DNA from: Microcaldota archaeon
Lineage (GTDB): Archaea > Micrarchaeota > Micrarchaeia > Anstonellales > Bilamarchaeaceae
Direction of reading: 5' to 3'
DNA: 41,824 nt
Assembly (NCBI GenBank): GCA_018812625.1
Contig: JAHJDH010000004.1
Span: forward strand, 1-41,824
Positions 17,062 through 25,765 of this stretch are shown one piece after another. The notes beneath the pieces were generated by a model that saw nothing but the letters and a program-made list of their open reading frames with translations, was not told where the DNA came from and searched no databases. Each line of letters starts with the position of its first letter. Within the stretch, counting starts at the first letter, position 1. The position numbers and the translations under genes were made by a program.

Positions 17062-18290
17062 TTCTTTAGCCTCTTATGATGTGTAATGGCGTTGTGTGCC
17101 ATCAAACGTATTGCATTGATCTTTATGAAGCCTTCGGAATCCTTTTGGTTGAATCCGCCTTCAATATCCATCGAGGAAAGTTCGCTATCATATAATGAGC
17201 TTGGTGATTCACGTCCGCTAATAGTTACATTGCCTTTGTAGAGACTAAGATGCACTACTCCATCAATCAACTCCTGACTTTTGTTTATTGCAGCAGTTAA
17301 AAATTCCATTTCAGGACTGAACCAGAATCCATAGTAGACAATCTCAGCAAATTTTGGACTGAGCATGTCTCTAAGTCTCATAACTTCACGATCCATTGCA
17401 ATTGATTCAATGTCCATGTGAGCATCTCTAAGAATTGTTGCAGCAGGTGTTTCATAAATCCCTCTTGATTTTATCCCAACAAACCTATTTTCAACAATAT
17501 CAATTCTGCCAATTCCGTTTTCTGCTCCAAGTTCATTGAGGTATTGGTAAAGTTCAAGTGGATCTGTTTTTTCAGTTCCATCTTCTTTGTTTACTACTTT
17601 TATCGGCAGTCCATCTTTGAAATGAATCTCAATTTTTGTTTCTTTATCCGGAGCATCTTGCGGGGATTTTGTCCATTTAAAAATATCTGGGCTTGGACCT
17701 TTTAGCGGATCTTCAAGAACTCCTGATTCATAGCTAATATGCATGATATTCTCATCCATACTGTATGGTTTTGCATGGGTTGCAGTCACTGGAATATCTT
17801 TTTCCTTTGCATAATTGAGAAGGTCTGTTCTTCCTTTGAATTTGGCTAAAAATACCTCGTCTTTCCATGGTGCATATACCTTGATTTTAGGGTTTAGCGC
17901 ATAGTATGTCAGCTCAAACCTTACCTGGTCATTTCCCTTGCCTGTTGCACCATGAGAAACATATTCTGCTCCCTCAAGCTCTGCAATTTCAATTTGTCTC
18001 TTTGCAATAACTGGTCTTGCAAGTCCTGTTCCAAGAAGATATCTTCCTTCATAGATAGCATTAGCCTTGATTGCCGGAAAAATGAAATCAATAACAAACT
18101 CCTTTTTCAGATCTTCAACATATACTTTTGATGCTCCAATTTCAAGTGCCTTTTTCTTAGCAGCTTCAAAATCATCGTCCTGACCAACATCTGCCATGTA
18201 CGCAATTACTTCAAAGCCTTCTTCTACTAAATATTTCAAAATACAGGAAGTGTCGAGTCCTCCAGAATATGCCAGTATTATTTTTTTCAT
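17058..18290 (-). CDS. argG: Argininosuccinate synthase
   Basis: ArgG joins citrulline and aspartate with ATP. The ATP-binding loop [10 protein letters not shown] is at residues 6-15, and the substrate-binding [15 protein letters not shown] and YAPWKD motifs are intact; 410 residues is the family length. Start choice: the ATG at 18290 is preceded by AAGGTG six bases upstream, while the in-frame GTG at 18299 belongs to that ribosome binding site. No other arginine genes (argB-argF) are in the window, so arginine may be made only from imported or salvaged citrulline. It is divergent from an ACT-domain regulator across a region holding a strong inverted repeat. Confidence 0.96.
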   Translation of the reverse strand: MKKIILAYSGGLDTSCILKYLVEEGFEVIAYMADVGQDDDFEAAKKKALEIGASKVYVEDLKKEFVIDFIFPAIKANAIYEGRYLLGTGLARPVIAKRQIEIAELEGAEYVSHGATGKGNDQVRFELTYYALNPKIKVYAPWKDEVFLAKFKGRTDLLNYAKEKDIPVTATHAKPYSMDENIMHISYESGVLEDPLKGPSPDIFKWTKSPQDAPDKETKIEIHFKDGLPIKVVNKEDGTEKTDPLELYQYLNELGAENGIGRIDIVENRFVGIKSRGIYETPAATILRDAHMDIESIAMDREVMRLRDMLSPKFAEIVYYGFWFSPEMEFLTAAINKSQELIDGVVHLSLYKGNVTISGRESPSSLYDSELSSMDIEGGFNQKDSEGFIKINAIRLMAHNAITHHKRLKK

Positions 18291-18346
18291 AGTTTTCACC
18301 TTAATCTAATTGAATATGTCAATACTTCTCTTGCTACTGATAATGC

Positions 18347-18357
18347 TTATAAATATT
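18347..18357 (-). promoter_or_regulatory. TATA box of argG-argH
   Basis: On the minus strand this reads AATATTTATAA, about 60 bases before the argG ATG. Transcription would start near 18325, leaving a short leader with the GGTG ribosome binding site. It lies only 10 bases from the inverted repeat at 18368-18404. Confidence 0.5.
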
Positions 18358-18367
18358 TTGTAAGATT

Positions 18368-18404
18368 TGTTACATTTATATACACTTATGTTGCAAATGT
18401 AACA
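18368..18404. promoter_or_regulatory. Inverted-repeat operator candidate of the ACT-domain regulator
   Basis: TGTTACATTT (18368-18377) and AAATGTAACA (18395-18404) form a perfect 10-base inverted repeat with a 17-base spacer, ending one base before the ATG at 18406. A third half-site-like TGTTGC lies between them at 18390. The TATA-like TTTATATA of the + strand gene overlaps the left arm. A protein bound here would block that promoter and could also affect argG. Confidence 0.65.
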
Positions 18405-18405
18405 T

Positions 18406-18999
18406 ATGGAGAATATCTCTGCTCTCGTATGGCTTTATGTAAAGAGACGTCCGTTTCTCAAAGAAGTAATGCGGGAGAATGTTGTAAACTACTCAGCACT
18501 TGCTCGGAAAATATCAATCGAAGCATTTGGAGATGTTAAATACGAGAACACAGTTAAGATGGCTTTAATTCGGCTATCAAAAAAAATTGAAAAACTTGAA
18601 TCAGATCTGGAGGGAAAAATTCTCTTCATCCTCAAAAACAGTTCCATGGTCATCAAAAGCAAGGTGGCAGTTGTGATCTCATCAAAATCCATTGATGCGA
18701 TTCATCCTCTCTCCTTTGCAAAATCAGGTCGCAATATTACGTATATCCTTGAACAGCGCGAGCTTGATAATCTTCCAAAAAAACCATCACGTTGTGAGGA
18801 AAATCTCAATCTAATTACAATCGAAAGCCCGCCTGAGCTTGAGGATGTTCCAGGAGTTATCTCTTATATCCTTGGAGCGCTTGCATCTGAGGGGATAAAT
18901 GTCGTTGAATTTATTTCTTGTTATACTGATACTATTCTAGTAATCAAGCAAGCAGATACAGAAAAAGCATTTCGGGTTCTATCAAGTATTATGGAATAA
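18406..18999 (+). CDS. Predicted transcription regulator with C-terminal ACT domain
   Basis: The 197-residue protein has an N-terminal half rich in helices (residues 1-70, including NYSALARKISIEAFG and TVKMALIRLSKKIEKLES), plausibly a winged helix. Its C-terminal ACT domain (about 134-197) has the classic order: ESPPELEDVPGVISYILGALASEGINVVEFISCYTDTILVIKQAD. ACT domains bind amino acids. Divergence from argG-argH and the inverted repeat over its own promoter suggest an autoregulated, amino-acid-responsive repressor of arginine genes; this is inference. The promoter sits about 25 bases before the ATG, so the transcript is probably leaderless. Confidence 0.72.
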   Translation: MENISALVWLYVKRRPFLKEVMRENVVNYSALARKISIEAFGDVKYENTVKMALIRLSKKIEKLESDLEGKILFILKNSSMVIKSKVAVVISSKSIDAIHPLSFAKSGRNITYILEQRELDNLPKKPSRCEENLNLITIESPPELEDVPGVISYILGALASEGINVVEFISCYTDTILVIKQADTEKAFRVLSSIME

Positions 19000-19010
19000 T
19001 AAAACAAGTA

Positions 19011-19186
19011 CGGGCCCGGGGGGATTTGAACCCCCGGCCTACAGCTCTCGCCTTTTAGGAAAAGGCGCCCCAAAACAGAGACTTTATCTTTTCCCGAAAT
19101 AGAAGGCTGCCGCTCTATCCAAGATGCTCAAACTTTTAGTTAATAAGTTTTGATTTTTTCCTAAAAGTTCACTGAGCTACGAGCCC
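19011..19186 (-). tRNA. tRNA-Arg(UCU) with two introns
   Basis: Acceptor GGGCUCG pairs with CGGGCCC (one G-U), with G73. The 176 bases hold two introns: D-loop about 19124-19171 (48 nt) and anticodon loop about 19047-19099 (53 nt, after position 37). Removal leaves 75 nt: D-arm GCUC-AGCUUGGAUA-GAGC (same as tRNA-Arg(CCU)), anticodon stem GCAGC/GCUGU with loop CUUCUAA, T-arm GGGGG-UUCAAAU-CCCCC. The D-loop intron folds as ACUUUUAG with CUAAAAGU; the anticodon intron has an 8-base hairpin CGCCUUUU/AAAAGGCG. Exact ends are uncertain by 1-2 bases. It converges with the ACT regulator gene 12 bases away. Confidence 0.9.
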
Positions 19187-19221
19187 TAATAAAAAATTTA
19201 TATTAAAAAGTTAAAAAGGGA

Positions 19222-19299
19222 TTAGTATTCCTCTCCGTCGTTTTCCTCCCAGGAATCGTCTTCAGTTTCTCCATCGTCAAATTCTTCTTCGTCGTCCAT
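19222..19299 (-). CDS. Acidic microprotein, 25 residues, second of a tandem pair
   Basis: The frame MDDEEEFDDGETEDDSWEEN... runs 25 codons to TAA. Sixteen residues are Asp or Glu and none is basic. GGTG lies six bases before the ATG, the same ribosome binding site and spacing as argG and fttA. It is clearly related to the 23-residue frame 13 bases upstream: MD(D/E)EEEFDD is shared and Phe7 and Trp17 fall at identical positions, while synonymous codon positions differ. That pattern suggests selection on the peptide. Function unknown. Such short genes are normally missed by gene callers. Confidence 0.62.
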   Translation of the reverse strand: MDDEEEFDDGETEDDSWEENDGEEY

Positions 19300-19312
19300 A
19301 GATGACACCAGA

Positions 19313-19384
19313 TTATTCTTCGTCTTCCTCGCCCCAGTCTTCATCTTCGAAATCATCATCATCAAACTCTTCTTCCTCATCCAT
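19313..19384 (-). CDS. Acidic microprotein, 23 residues, first of a tandem pair
   Basis: The frame MDEEEEFDDDDFEDEDWGEE... ends at TAA after 23 codons, with 18 acidic residues and only Met, two Phe, Trp and Gly besides. AAGGTG lies six bases before the ATG. A TATA-like CTTTAAAATA about 45-50 bases upstream (near 19425) could drive both microproteins. The region 19187-19488 otherwise contains only this pair and a U-rich fttA terminator. A strongly acidic peptide with conserved aromatics could bind a basic protein surface or mimic nucleic acid; this is speculation. Confidence 0.62.
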   Translation of the reverse strand: MDEEEEFDDDDFEDEDWGEEDEE

Positions 19385-19488
19385 GAGAAACACCTTGCTT
19401 GCTAATATTGTGGAAGGTATTTTAAAGATTTCTAAGAGACTTTCACTCGAAAACAGAAGAAAAATGAAATTTTAAAGATAAAAAAAGA

Positions 19489-21387
19489 TCACTTCAGACG
19501 AAGTGCTTCAAGATCTGCAAGTGCTCGGGTTTCTTTTCTGAGCATACTTCCAATAGACCTTGAGAATTCATCTGTTTTATTCCAGTCTCCGTGCATGGTA
19601 AACACTCTCTCTGGAGATGGCCTAAGATTCTTTAAATATGCCATTAATTGGGCCCTATCACTGTGCCCTGAGAAACCTTCTGCAGTTTCAACACGCATAT
19701 TGATCTTTAGGGATTTCATCTTTCCATCATCACCGAGCATAGGTATTTCTTTCATACCCCTCTGGATTTTACTTCCAAGAGAAAGAGCGCTCTGATAACC
19801 ACAGAAAATAAGTGTGTTCTTTGCATCATCTGCAAGCAATTTGAGATATTCATATGAAGGCCCTCCAGTAAGCATACCAGAAGGTGCAAGAATAATTGCT
19901 GGCTCATCAGGAGAAACAATACTCTCTTTGCTTGTTCCCTTTGCAACTTTCAAAATAGGTGATTCGAATGGACTCCTATCTGATAAGATTCTCCTCTGAA
20001 GTTGATCTCTTAGATATTCAGGATAAGCTGTGTGAATTGCAGATGCCTCAAGCACCATTCCATCAATGTAAACAGGAATATTGAAGTTTGGATCCCTTCG
20101 TGCAAACTCTTCAATAACAAGCATGAGCTCTTGAGATCTTCCAACTGCAAAGACAGGAATCAAAACTTTTCCACGTTTATCAGTGGTTTCGCGGATGATC
20201 CGCATAAGCCTTTTTTCACTCTCAAATCGATTTACGGAAATATCATTTCTTCCTCCGTAAGTACTTTCAATAAAGAGAGTTTCAAGTCGTGGGAACCGTG
20301 TATTTGCAGGTTCAAATAATCTGGTAAATCCAAACTTGATATCAGCAGAATAAACAAGATTATGAGCTCCTTCTCCAATATGAAGATGAACACTTGCGCT
20401 TCCAAGAATATGACCGGCATTATAGAGAGTCATTTTAATCTCAGGAGTAATATCAACGACTTCCTCATATGCAACTGTAATCATATGCTGCATTTGCTTT
20501 TGGATGTCTTTTTTCTTGTATGGAGCATCTACGTTGAATACCTTGTTGCAGAGGTTGAGATAATCCTGCTGAAGAAGAACGGTAAAGTCCCTAGTTGGAG
20601 GGGTACAATAAACCGGACCATCATATCCATAAGCAAAAAGATATGGAAGGAAACCCATGTGATCCATATGTCCATGGCTAATTACAACTGCATCAATGTC
20701 TTTTAGCGAGAATCCTGCCATGTTAAGGTATGGATATGCTTTGGTTGGATCAGATGTTGCAGGATTTACACCGCAATCTATCAGAACTTTGCTGTGAGGA
20801 GTTTGGACAAGTAAACATGATCTGCCGATCTCCCTAAATCCACCAAGTGCCATTACACGAATCCAATCTCCAGGTGGAGCAGACTGACAAATCCTTTTTC
20901 CAATACTAACAAGGAATTTTTTTCTCTCTCCGGCCTCAAGTGCAGAACTTTTTCTAAGGCCGTCCAAAGTACGTGATGGCATTGTCGGAGCCCTCAAAGT
21001 TACAGGAGACCAACTTGTCTGAAGCATAACTTCTTTGAGTATTGATCCGCCTTTCCCAATAACTAGCCCTGGCTTTATTGCCTCAATTCTAACTTCGCAC
21101 ATTTCCGGAACAAAAGTTATGCTTTTTATTTCAGCTTCTTTAGGTATCAGATCTTCGATAATCTTTCGCGCTTTGTCCTCCTGCATAAGGCCAGTTGGAT
21201 CCACACGAATAGTTACTTTTTTCTTTAGCGCGCTTGCTAGTTCCTTGATTAGACGATCATTCTCATAAAAAGCTTGAATATTCTTGATGTATATGACTGT
21301 AGAAAGCCCTTCAGGCTCTACTTTTGTAACTTCACAGTTTCCTGGCATAATTTCCTCGATCTTTCTTATAATGTCTTTGTAGTGCAA
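19489..21387 (-). CDS. fttA: FttA/aCPSF1, beta-CASP ribonuclease and transcription termination factor
   Basis: This is the archaeal CPSF73 homologue that cuts nascent RNA after U-rich tracts to end transcription. The 632 residues show two N-terminal KH-type domains (VIGKGGSILKEV near residue 113), the metallo-beta-lactamase motif HGHMDHMGFLP, further ligands (YNAGHILGSASVH, YSADIKFG) and the beta-CASP part with GHSDR. The start is a TTG: no suitable ATG exists, and GAGGTG lies six bases upstream, reading (M)HYKDIIRKIEEIMPG as in homologues. It is followed by a U-rich tract and preceded by psmB. Confidence 0.95.
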   Translation of the reverse strand: MHYKDIIRKIEEIMPGNCEVTKVEPEGLSTVIYIKNIQAFYENDRLIKELASALKKKVTIRVDPTGLMQEDKARKIIEDLIPKEAEIKSITFVPEMCEVRIEAIKPGLVIGKGGSILKEVMLQTSWSPVTLRAPTMPSRTLDGLRKSSALEAGERKKFLVSIGKRICQSAPPGDWIRVMALGGFREIGRSCLLVQTPHSKVLIDCGVNPATSDPTKAYPYLNMAGFSLKDIDAVVISHGHMDHMGFLPYLFAYGYDGPVYCTPPTRDFTVLLQQDYLNLCNKVFNVDAPYKKKDIQKQMQHMITVAYEEVVDITPEIKMTLYNAGHILGSASVHLHIGEGAHNLVYSADIKFGFTRLFEPANTRFPRLETLFIESTYGGRNDISVNRFESEKRLMRIIRETTDKRGKVLIPVFAVGRSQELMLVIEEFARRDPNFNIPVYIDGMVLEASAIHTAYPEYLRDQLQRRILSDRSPFESPILKVAKGTSKESIVSPDEPAIILAPSGMLTGGPSYEYLKLLADDAKNTLIFCGYQSALSLGSKIQRGMKEIPMLGDDGKMKSLKINMRVETAEGFSGHSDRAQLMAYLKNLRPSPERVFTMHGDWNKTDEFSRSIGSMLRKETRALADLEALRLK

Positions 21388-21468
21388 TTATAACACCTCT
21401 TAAAATATGAATATAAAACAGCGAATTGCAAAGAGAACCAGAGGTTCGAATTTACAATAAATGAAAAT

Positions 21469-21475
21469 AAAAAAA
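21469..21475 (-). terminator. Oligo-T terminator of psmB
   Basis: Seven T residues directly follow the psmB stop codon on the minus strand, then another T-rich run (ATTTTCATTTA). This is the U-rich signal at which archaeal polymerase and FttA end transcription. Confidence 0.55.
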
Positions 21476-22108
21476 TTACGCTTTTACTAATTTGTTAACT
21501 TCTTCTTTTGATATTCTCTTGAATCCAAATTTACTAAGAACGACTAGATCAACTCTCTCTCCACTTGCCGCATCTCTTTTCATAGCAGCACTAACTGCTT
21601 TTGCTGCAATTGGAAGATTAGATGTAATATCACGACCGTCCTTGTATAATTCTTCAAGAACACCATAAGCAATTGGTGAACCGCTTCCAGTTGAAGTGAA
21701 TTTTTCTTCTGTCATTCCTCCGAGCATATCAACAGAGAATAGCCTTGGTCTTTCATCAACTCCTCCAATAAGAAGCTGGACGAAGAATGGGAAAAACTTA
21801 TGCTGTGAAAGAATATTACCGAGTAGGGTAGCTGCTGCTTCAACATTGATTGGTCTCTCATGCTTAAGTTCGTAGAGTTTAACCTCGGAGGTCATCCAAC
21901 GAACTAGAGTTTGAGCATCTCCAACACTTCCTGCAATAGTCATTGCTATGCGATCGTTTATTGGATAAATTTTATCAATATCTTTGCTTGCAATCAAATA
22001 TCCCATGGTTGCTCTTTTATCTGATGCAAGAACAACACCATCTTTACAAACCATCCCCACAGTAGTGGTTCCAGTTTGAACACCTTGAGCCTGCTTTGCG
22101 CTATCCAT
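21476..22108 (-). CDS. psmB: Proteasome beta subunit
   Basis: This is the proteolytic subunit of the archaeal 20S proteasome. The propeptide of 13 residues ends at Gly13, and autocleavage exposes Thr14 (G-TTTVGM), the catalytic nucleophile. Further marks are DKRATMG with the catalytic Asp and Lys, IAGSVGDAQ and the SGSGSPIAYGVLE motif. The length (210 residues) is normal. The alpha subunit is elsewhere. It is separated from fttA by a T-rich terminator and has its own TATA box (TTTATAAAC near 22152). Confidence 0.96.
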   Translation of the reverse strand: MDSAKQAQGVQTGTTTVGMVCKDGVVLASDKRATMGYLIASKDIDKIYPINDRIAMTIAGSVGDAQTLVRWMTSEVKLYELKHERPINVEAAATLLGNILSQHKFFPFFVQLLIGGVDERPRLFSVDMLGGMTEEKFTSTGSGSPIAYGVLEELYKDGRDITSNLPIAAKAVSAAMKRDAASGERVDLVVLSKFGFKRISKEEVNKLVKA

Positions 22109-22152
22109 GATATCAACTTGGGAGAATTATGAATTATAGTCAGCAAATATGT

Positions 22153-24816
22153 TTATAAACCTTGTTTTCTGAGGAATTTCCTCTTTAATACAGGTTCGAT
22201 TGCCATTGCAAGCCACATAACTGCGATAAAGATTATTCCGACTCCAGATATCAGTATCCAATCGGAAAGTGTAAGTGGAACAACACCAAACCAATGTCCA
22301 ATGCCCCCATACAAGACATACAGCTGTAGTGCTAATGAAAGTAAGATAGTTAGATGAAGCCATTTGTTTGAGAGAATCGGAGTCTTGTATCTCGAGCGAA
22401 CAAGATAGACACTTATCATTTCATACACCACAAACGCAGTGAAGAATGTGGTATATGCTTTTGTGATATCATCAAATAGATGATAATATGCATAGATGGC
22501 AATAACAGCCAATGCCTCGATTACACCCATCCAAAGAATAAAGTAAAGCGCCTGACCGTTCAGGATACGCTCACCCTTTGGCCGTGGTTTTTCATCCATG
22601 ATATTTTTTGTTGCAGGATCTGCTCCTAAAGCAAGGGCAGGAAGCCCATCTGTCAAAAGATTTATCCAAAGAAGCTGGATGGCAATCTTAGGGCCTAAGC
22701 CAAGGAATGTAATTGAAGCAATGAAAACAGCAAGAACTTCAGACATGTTAGCTCCAAGAAGAAGAGTAACGAATTTTCTAATGTTGATAAATGTTCCTCG
22801 CCCTTCTGATATTGCATTTCGAATTGAGATAAAATTATCATCTAAAATAATAACATCGCTAGCTTGTTTTGTAACTTCGGTTCCGCGGATGCCCATTGCA
22901 ATTCCAACATCAGAATTCTTGATTGCAGCAGCATCATTAACTCCATCACCAGTCATGCAGACAATATGGTTATTATTCTGAAGAGCTTTGAGAAGCATGA
23001 CTTTGTGCTTTGGACTTGTTCGGGCATAGATATCATGAGTTTCAACAGTTTTTGAAAATTCTTTTTCAGAAAGTTCATCAAGGTCAAGACCAGTTAGGCA
23101 TGTGCCTTTGAATCCAAGCTCTTTCCCAATTGCCTCAGCAGTATACTTGTTGTCTCCAGTAATCATAATTACGCGAATGCCAGCTGCTCGGCAATCATCT
23201 ATAGCTTTGTGAACTCCCTCTCTTGGAGGATCCCGCATGCCCATCAAACCAAGGAAAATAAGGTTGGACTCAAGATCGGCTTCAGTAGCTGATTTTGGGT
23301 TTTCCTTGTAGGCAAAACCAAGAACACGCAAAGCTGCTCCAGCCATCTCAATGTTTTTATTCAGAAGATTTTCACGTTCTTTTTCTGTGAGTTTTTTGAT
23401 TCCTGAAGGAGTTAGGATCGAAGTGCATTTTGTTATCAGGACCTCTGGAGCACCTTTTACAAAACCATATTTTTTATTGTGGTTTTGATTGAGAGTTGAC
23501 ATGAGTTTCCGATCAGAAGAAAACGGAACTTCGTCTATTCTTTTGAAATCAGCGCGCAGTTTATCAACATCATAGCCTGCTTTGTAAGCTGGAATAAGAA
23601 CTGCCAATTCAGTTGGATCCCCACGGAAATCATCTCCGTTTTCCTTTGAATCATTACAAAGAACTGCACATTTGAGAAGAAGATCCAGATCCTTGACTGT
23701 TCCTGATTTGGAAACAAATTCCCCGCTCTTTGCAAGTCCGGCTCCAGTAATCTCAAATGAATTTCCAAGAGCATACGCCCTTGTAACAGTCATTACATTC
23801 TCAGTAAGTGTGCCCGTCTTATCAGTACAAATAACATCAACTGAACCAAGATCCTGGATTGTTGAGAGCTTTCGCATAAGAGCGTTCTGCTTTAGCATCC
23901 TGTTTGTTGCAATGGATAACGCAAGAGTAACAACTGCTGGAAGCCCTTCGGGAATTGCTGCAACTCCAAGTGCAACTGCAGTAGTAAATATTACAAGAAG
24001 ATCAGCATCCCCAAGAAGGAATTTAGACATTGCAATTAGAACAAGCATCAGAACAACGATCATTGAAACCTTTTTTCCAACGTCCTCGGTCTCAAGCTGG
24101 AACTGAGTTACTTTTTGCGGAGCTTCTGAAATCTGTTTTGCAATTTGTCCAACTTCAGTCTTAAGTCCAGTCTCAACAACCACTGCAAGTCCGCGCCCCC
24201 TTGTAATTACAGAGTTCATGAAAAGCATATTGCTTCGAACGGCAAGAGAAGTTTTTTCAGCAACTTCGCCTGCTTCTTTTTGAGATGGGAGGCTTTCTCC
24301 AGTTAGTGCAGATTCATCAGAGTGGATTGAAAATGATTCGATAACTCGAGCATCTGCTGCAACTTTATCACCTTCTGTAATAACAAGAATATCTCCTGCA
24401 ACTACTTGCTCAGATGGTATTTCAATTTCTTGTTTATCCCGAATAACAAGAGCAAGCGGAGCAGACATCTTTGTTAATGCTTCGATGGTTTTTTCTGCTT
24501 TGTATTCCTGGAAAAAGCCGAACAGTGCATTTCCAATTACAATAGCAAAGATAAGTATTGCATCAATATAATCGCTTTCGTGAGGATCCAAATAAGCGAT
24601 CATAAAAGAAACAAAAGCAGCAAACAAAAGCAAAAGCACAAGTAAATTCTTGAATTGGTTTATGAAAATTGAAACAGGAGAGATTTCCTTCTTTATTGAG
24701 ATGGTATTTGGCCCACCAGACTCTAATCTCGTCTTTGCTTCGGTCGAAGTAAGTCCAGATTTTGAAGTCTTTAGCGAAGAAAAAACCGCTTTTAGTGAAA
24801 TGCTGTGCCAATCCAT
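22153..24816 (-). CDS. P-type ATPase, type IIA/IIB (Ca2+-transporting type)
   Basis: An 887-residue membrane cation pump. The N-terminal cation ATPase domain, actuator loop LTGES (171-175), phosphorylation site DKTGT (Asp332), the nucleotide domain KGAPE and the hinge GDGVNDA are all present, with about ten membrane helices. Helix 4 reads AAIPEGLPAVV and helix 6 NLLTDGLPALALG, which carry the cation ligands of SERCA/PMCA-like pumps; Na+/K+ or H+ preference cannot be excluded. It probably exports Ca2+. It stands alone between psmB and the FKBP lipoprotein gene. Confidence 0.92.
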   Translation of the reverse strand: MDWHSISLKAVFSSLKTSKSGLTSTEAKTRLESGGPNTISIKKEISPVSIFINQFKNLLVLLLLFAAFVSFMIAYLDPHESDYIDAILIFAIVIGNALFGFFQEYKAEKTIEALTKMSAPLALVIRDKQEIEIPSEQVVAGDILVITEGDKVAADARVIESFSIHSDESALTGESLPSQKEAGEVAEKTSLAVRSNMLFMNSVITRGRGLAVVVETGLKTEVGQIAKQISEAPQKVTQFQLETEDVGKKVSMIVVLMLVLIAMSKFLLGDADLLVIFTTAVALGVAAIPEGLPAVVTLALSIATNRMLKQNALMRKLSTIQDLGSVDVICTDKTGTLTENVMTVTRAYALGNSFEITGAGLAKSGEFVSKSGTVKDLDLLLKCAVLCNDSKENGDDFRGDPTELAVLIPAYKAGYDVDKLRADFKRIDEVPFSSDRKLMSTLNQNHNKKYGFVKGAPEVLITKCTSILTPSGIKKLTEKERENLLNKNIEMAGAALRVLGFAYKENPKSATEADLESNLIFLGLMGMRDPPREGVHKAIDDCRAAGIRVIMITGDNKYTAEAIGKELGFKGTCLTGLDLDELSEKEFSKTVETHDIYARTSPKHKVMLLKALQNNNHIVCMTGDGVNDAAAIKNSDVGIAMGIRGTEVTKQASDVIILDDNFISIRNAISEGRGTFINIRKFVTLLLGANMSEVLAVFIASITFLGLGPKIAIQLLWINLLTDGLPALALGADPATKNIMDEKPRPKGERILNGQALYFILWMGVIEALAVIAIYAYYHLFDDITKAYTTFFTAFVVYEMISVYLVRSRYKTPILSNKWLHLTILLSLALQLYVLYGGIGHWFGVVPLTLSDWILISGVGIIFIAVMWLAMAIEPVLKRKFLRKQGL

Positions 24817-24848
24817 CAGAGTAACCCTACAGAGAAAATATTAATGGG

Positions 24849-25742
24849 TTATTGGCCAGATTGCTGGCCGGGCTCAACTTTAAGCAGTGTCACTTCAAAA
24901 GTCAAAGTTTCATTGGCATATATGTGATTTGAATCAAGGGTAATGTTTTGATCATTTTTGTCAATAACTTTGAAGTTTGTTGGGGCGCCGGTCTGGAGAT
25001 CTGGAAGAACATATGTTTGATTTTCATCAAGCAGGAATTCAATTGTTGCAAGCCAGTTTTCTGTATCAGTACTAACAATTTTTTGCGGGATTCCGTTTAT
25101 TCTGAATGAGTGCCCCTCCATAAACAGATAGAATAGAGTGACATTCTCTTCATTTGTATCATTGATGAAAACATCTCCGATTGGAGTATTGAAGGCAGTT
25201 CCTATTGTCAAATTTGTAAGCCCTTGAGCTTCCATTGATGAAAGTGGAACCGTTTCAAAATTACTCATATTGTAGTATCGGTCAACGACGACAACTTTTG
25301 ATGGATCATAAGGTCCATAGCCACGATCAGGAGTTACATCGAACATCTGTGTTTCATTAACTTTCATTCCAAAAGTTCCGAGAACAAAACCGTCAATAAC
25401 TCCTTTGTTGAATTCAAGACTGAAAGCAAATGGATCATACGCCCTCGCAGGATTGTAGAGTCCGACTTCTTTTGCAAGAGTCTCATTATTGGTATCAATA
25501 ACCGTTCCATTGATCCAAAGTGTGTAATTTACCCAAACAAAATCACCCAGATTTGTTGTGTAGTCTGGGGGAAGAGGCTCCGTAGGCGTATTGTTTACTG
25601 GAGGAACAATTACTGACGTATTGTCGGTTATATTAGTAGTGACATTTTCGCTCATGTTTGCTGAAGTATTGTTTGCAGGAGCATCCGGCAAAACACATCC
25701 AAAGAGAACCAATAAGGCAAGAAGTATAGCATATTGACGCAT
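24849..25742 (-). CDS. FKBP-type peptidyl-prolyl isomerase, lipid-anchored
   Basis: A 297-residue exported FKBP of the SlyD-like archaeal type. The signal ends in lipobox LFGC, followed by an Asn/Thr-rich linker with many N-glycosylation sites. The FKBP domain begins at GDFVWVNYTLWINGTVIDT; then come a FVLGTFGMKVNETQMFDVTP segment and an inserted flap domain (AFNTPIGDVFIND and onward), closing with ANETLTFEVTLLKVEP. It should help fold proteins outside the membrane. ATG 25742 is chosen because GAGATGAT, which includes the alternative ATG 25751, looks like the ribosome binding site. It lies just downstream of tRNA-Trp. Confidence 0.88.
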   Translation of the reverse strand: MRQYAILLALLVLFGCVLPDAPANNTSANMSENVTTNITDNTSVIVPPVNNTPTEPLPPDYTTNLGDFVWVNYTLWINGTVIDTNNETLAKEVGLYNPARAYDPFAFSLEFNKGVIDGFVLGTFGMKVNETQMFDVTPDRGYGPYDPSKVVVVDRYYNMSNFETVPLSSMEAQGLTNLTIGTAFNTPIGDVFINDTNEENVTLFYLFMEGHSFRINGIPQKIVSTDTENWLATIEFLLDENQTYVLPDLQTGAPTNFKVIDKNDQNITLDSNHIYANETLTFEVTLLKVEPGQQSGQ

Positions 25743-25765
25743 AGTTATCATCTCATATTAATATT

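Noticed and set aside
19049-19066. Strong hairpin CGCCTTTT/AAAAGGCG as a bacterial-type terminator
   Set aside because: It lies inside the anticodon intron of tRNA-Arg(UCU) and is explained as intron structure.
21441-21460. A tRNA T-loop-like GGTTCGAAT between fttA and psmB
   Set aside because: No acceptor, D or anticodon arm can be built around it; it is only the short inverted repeat GAACC/GGTTC.
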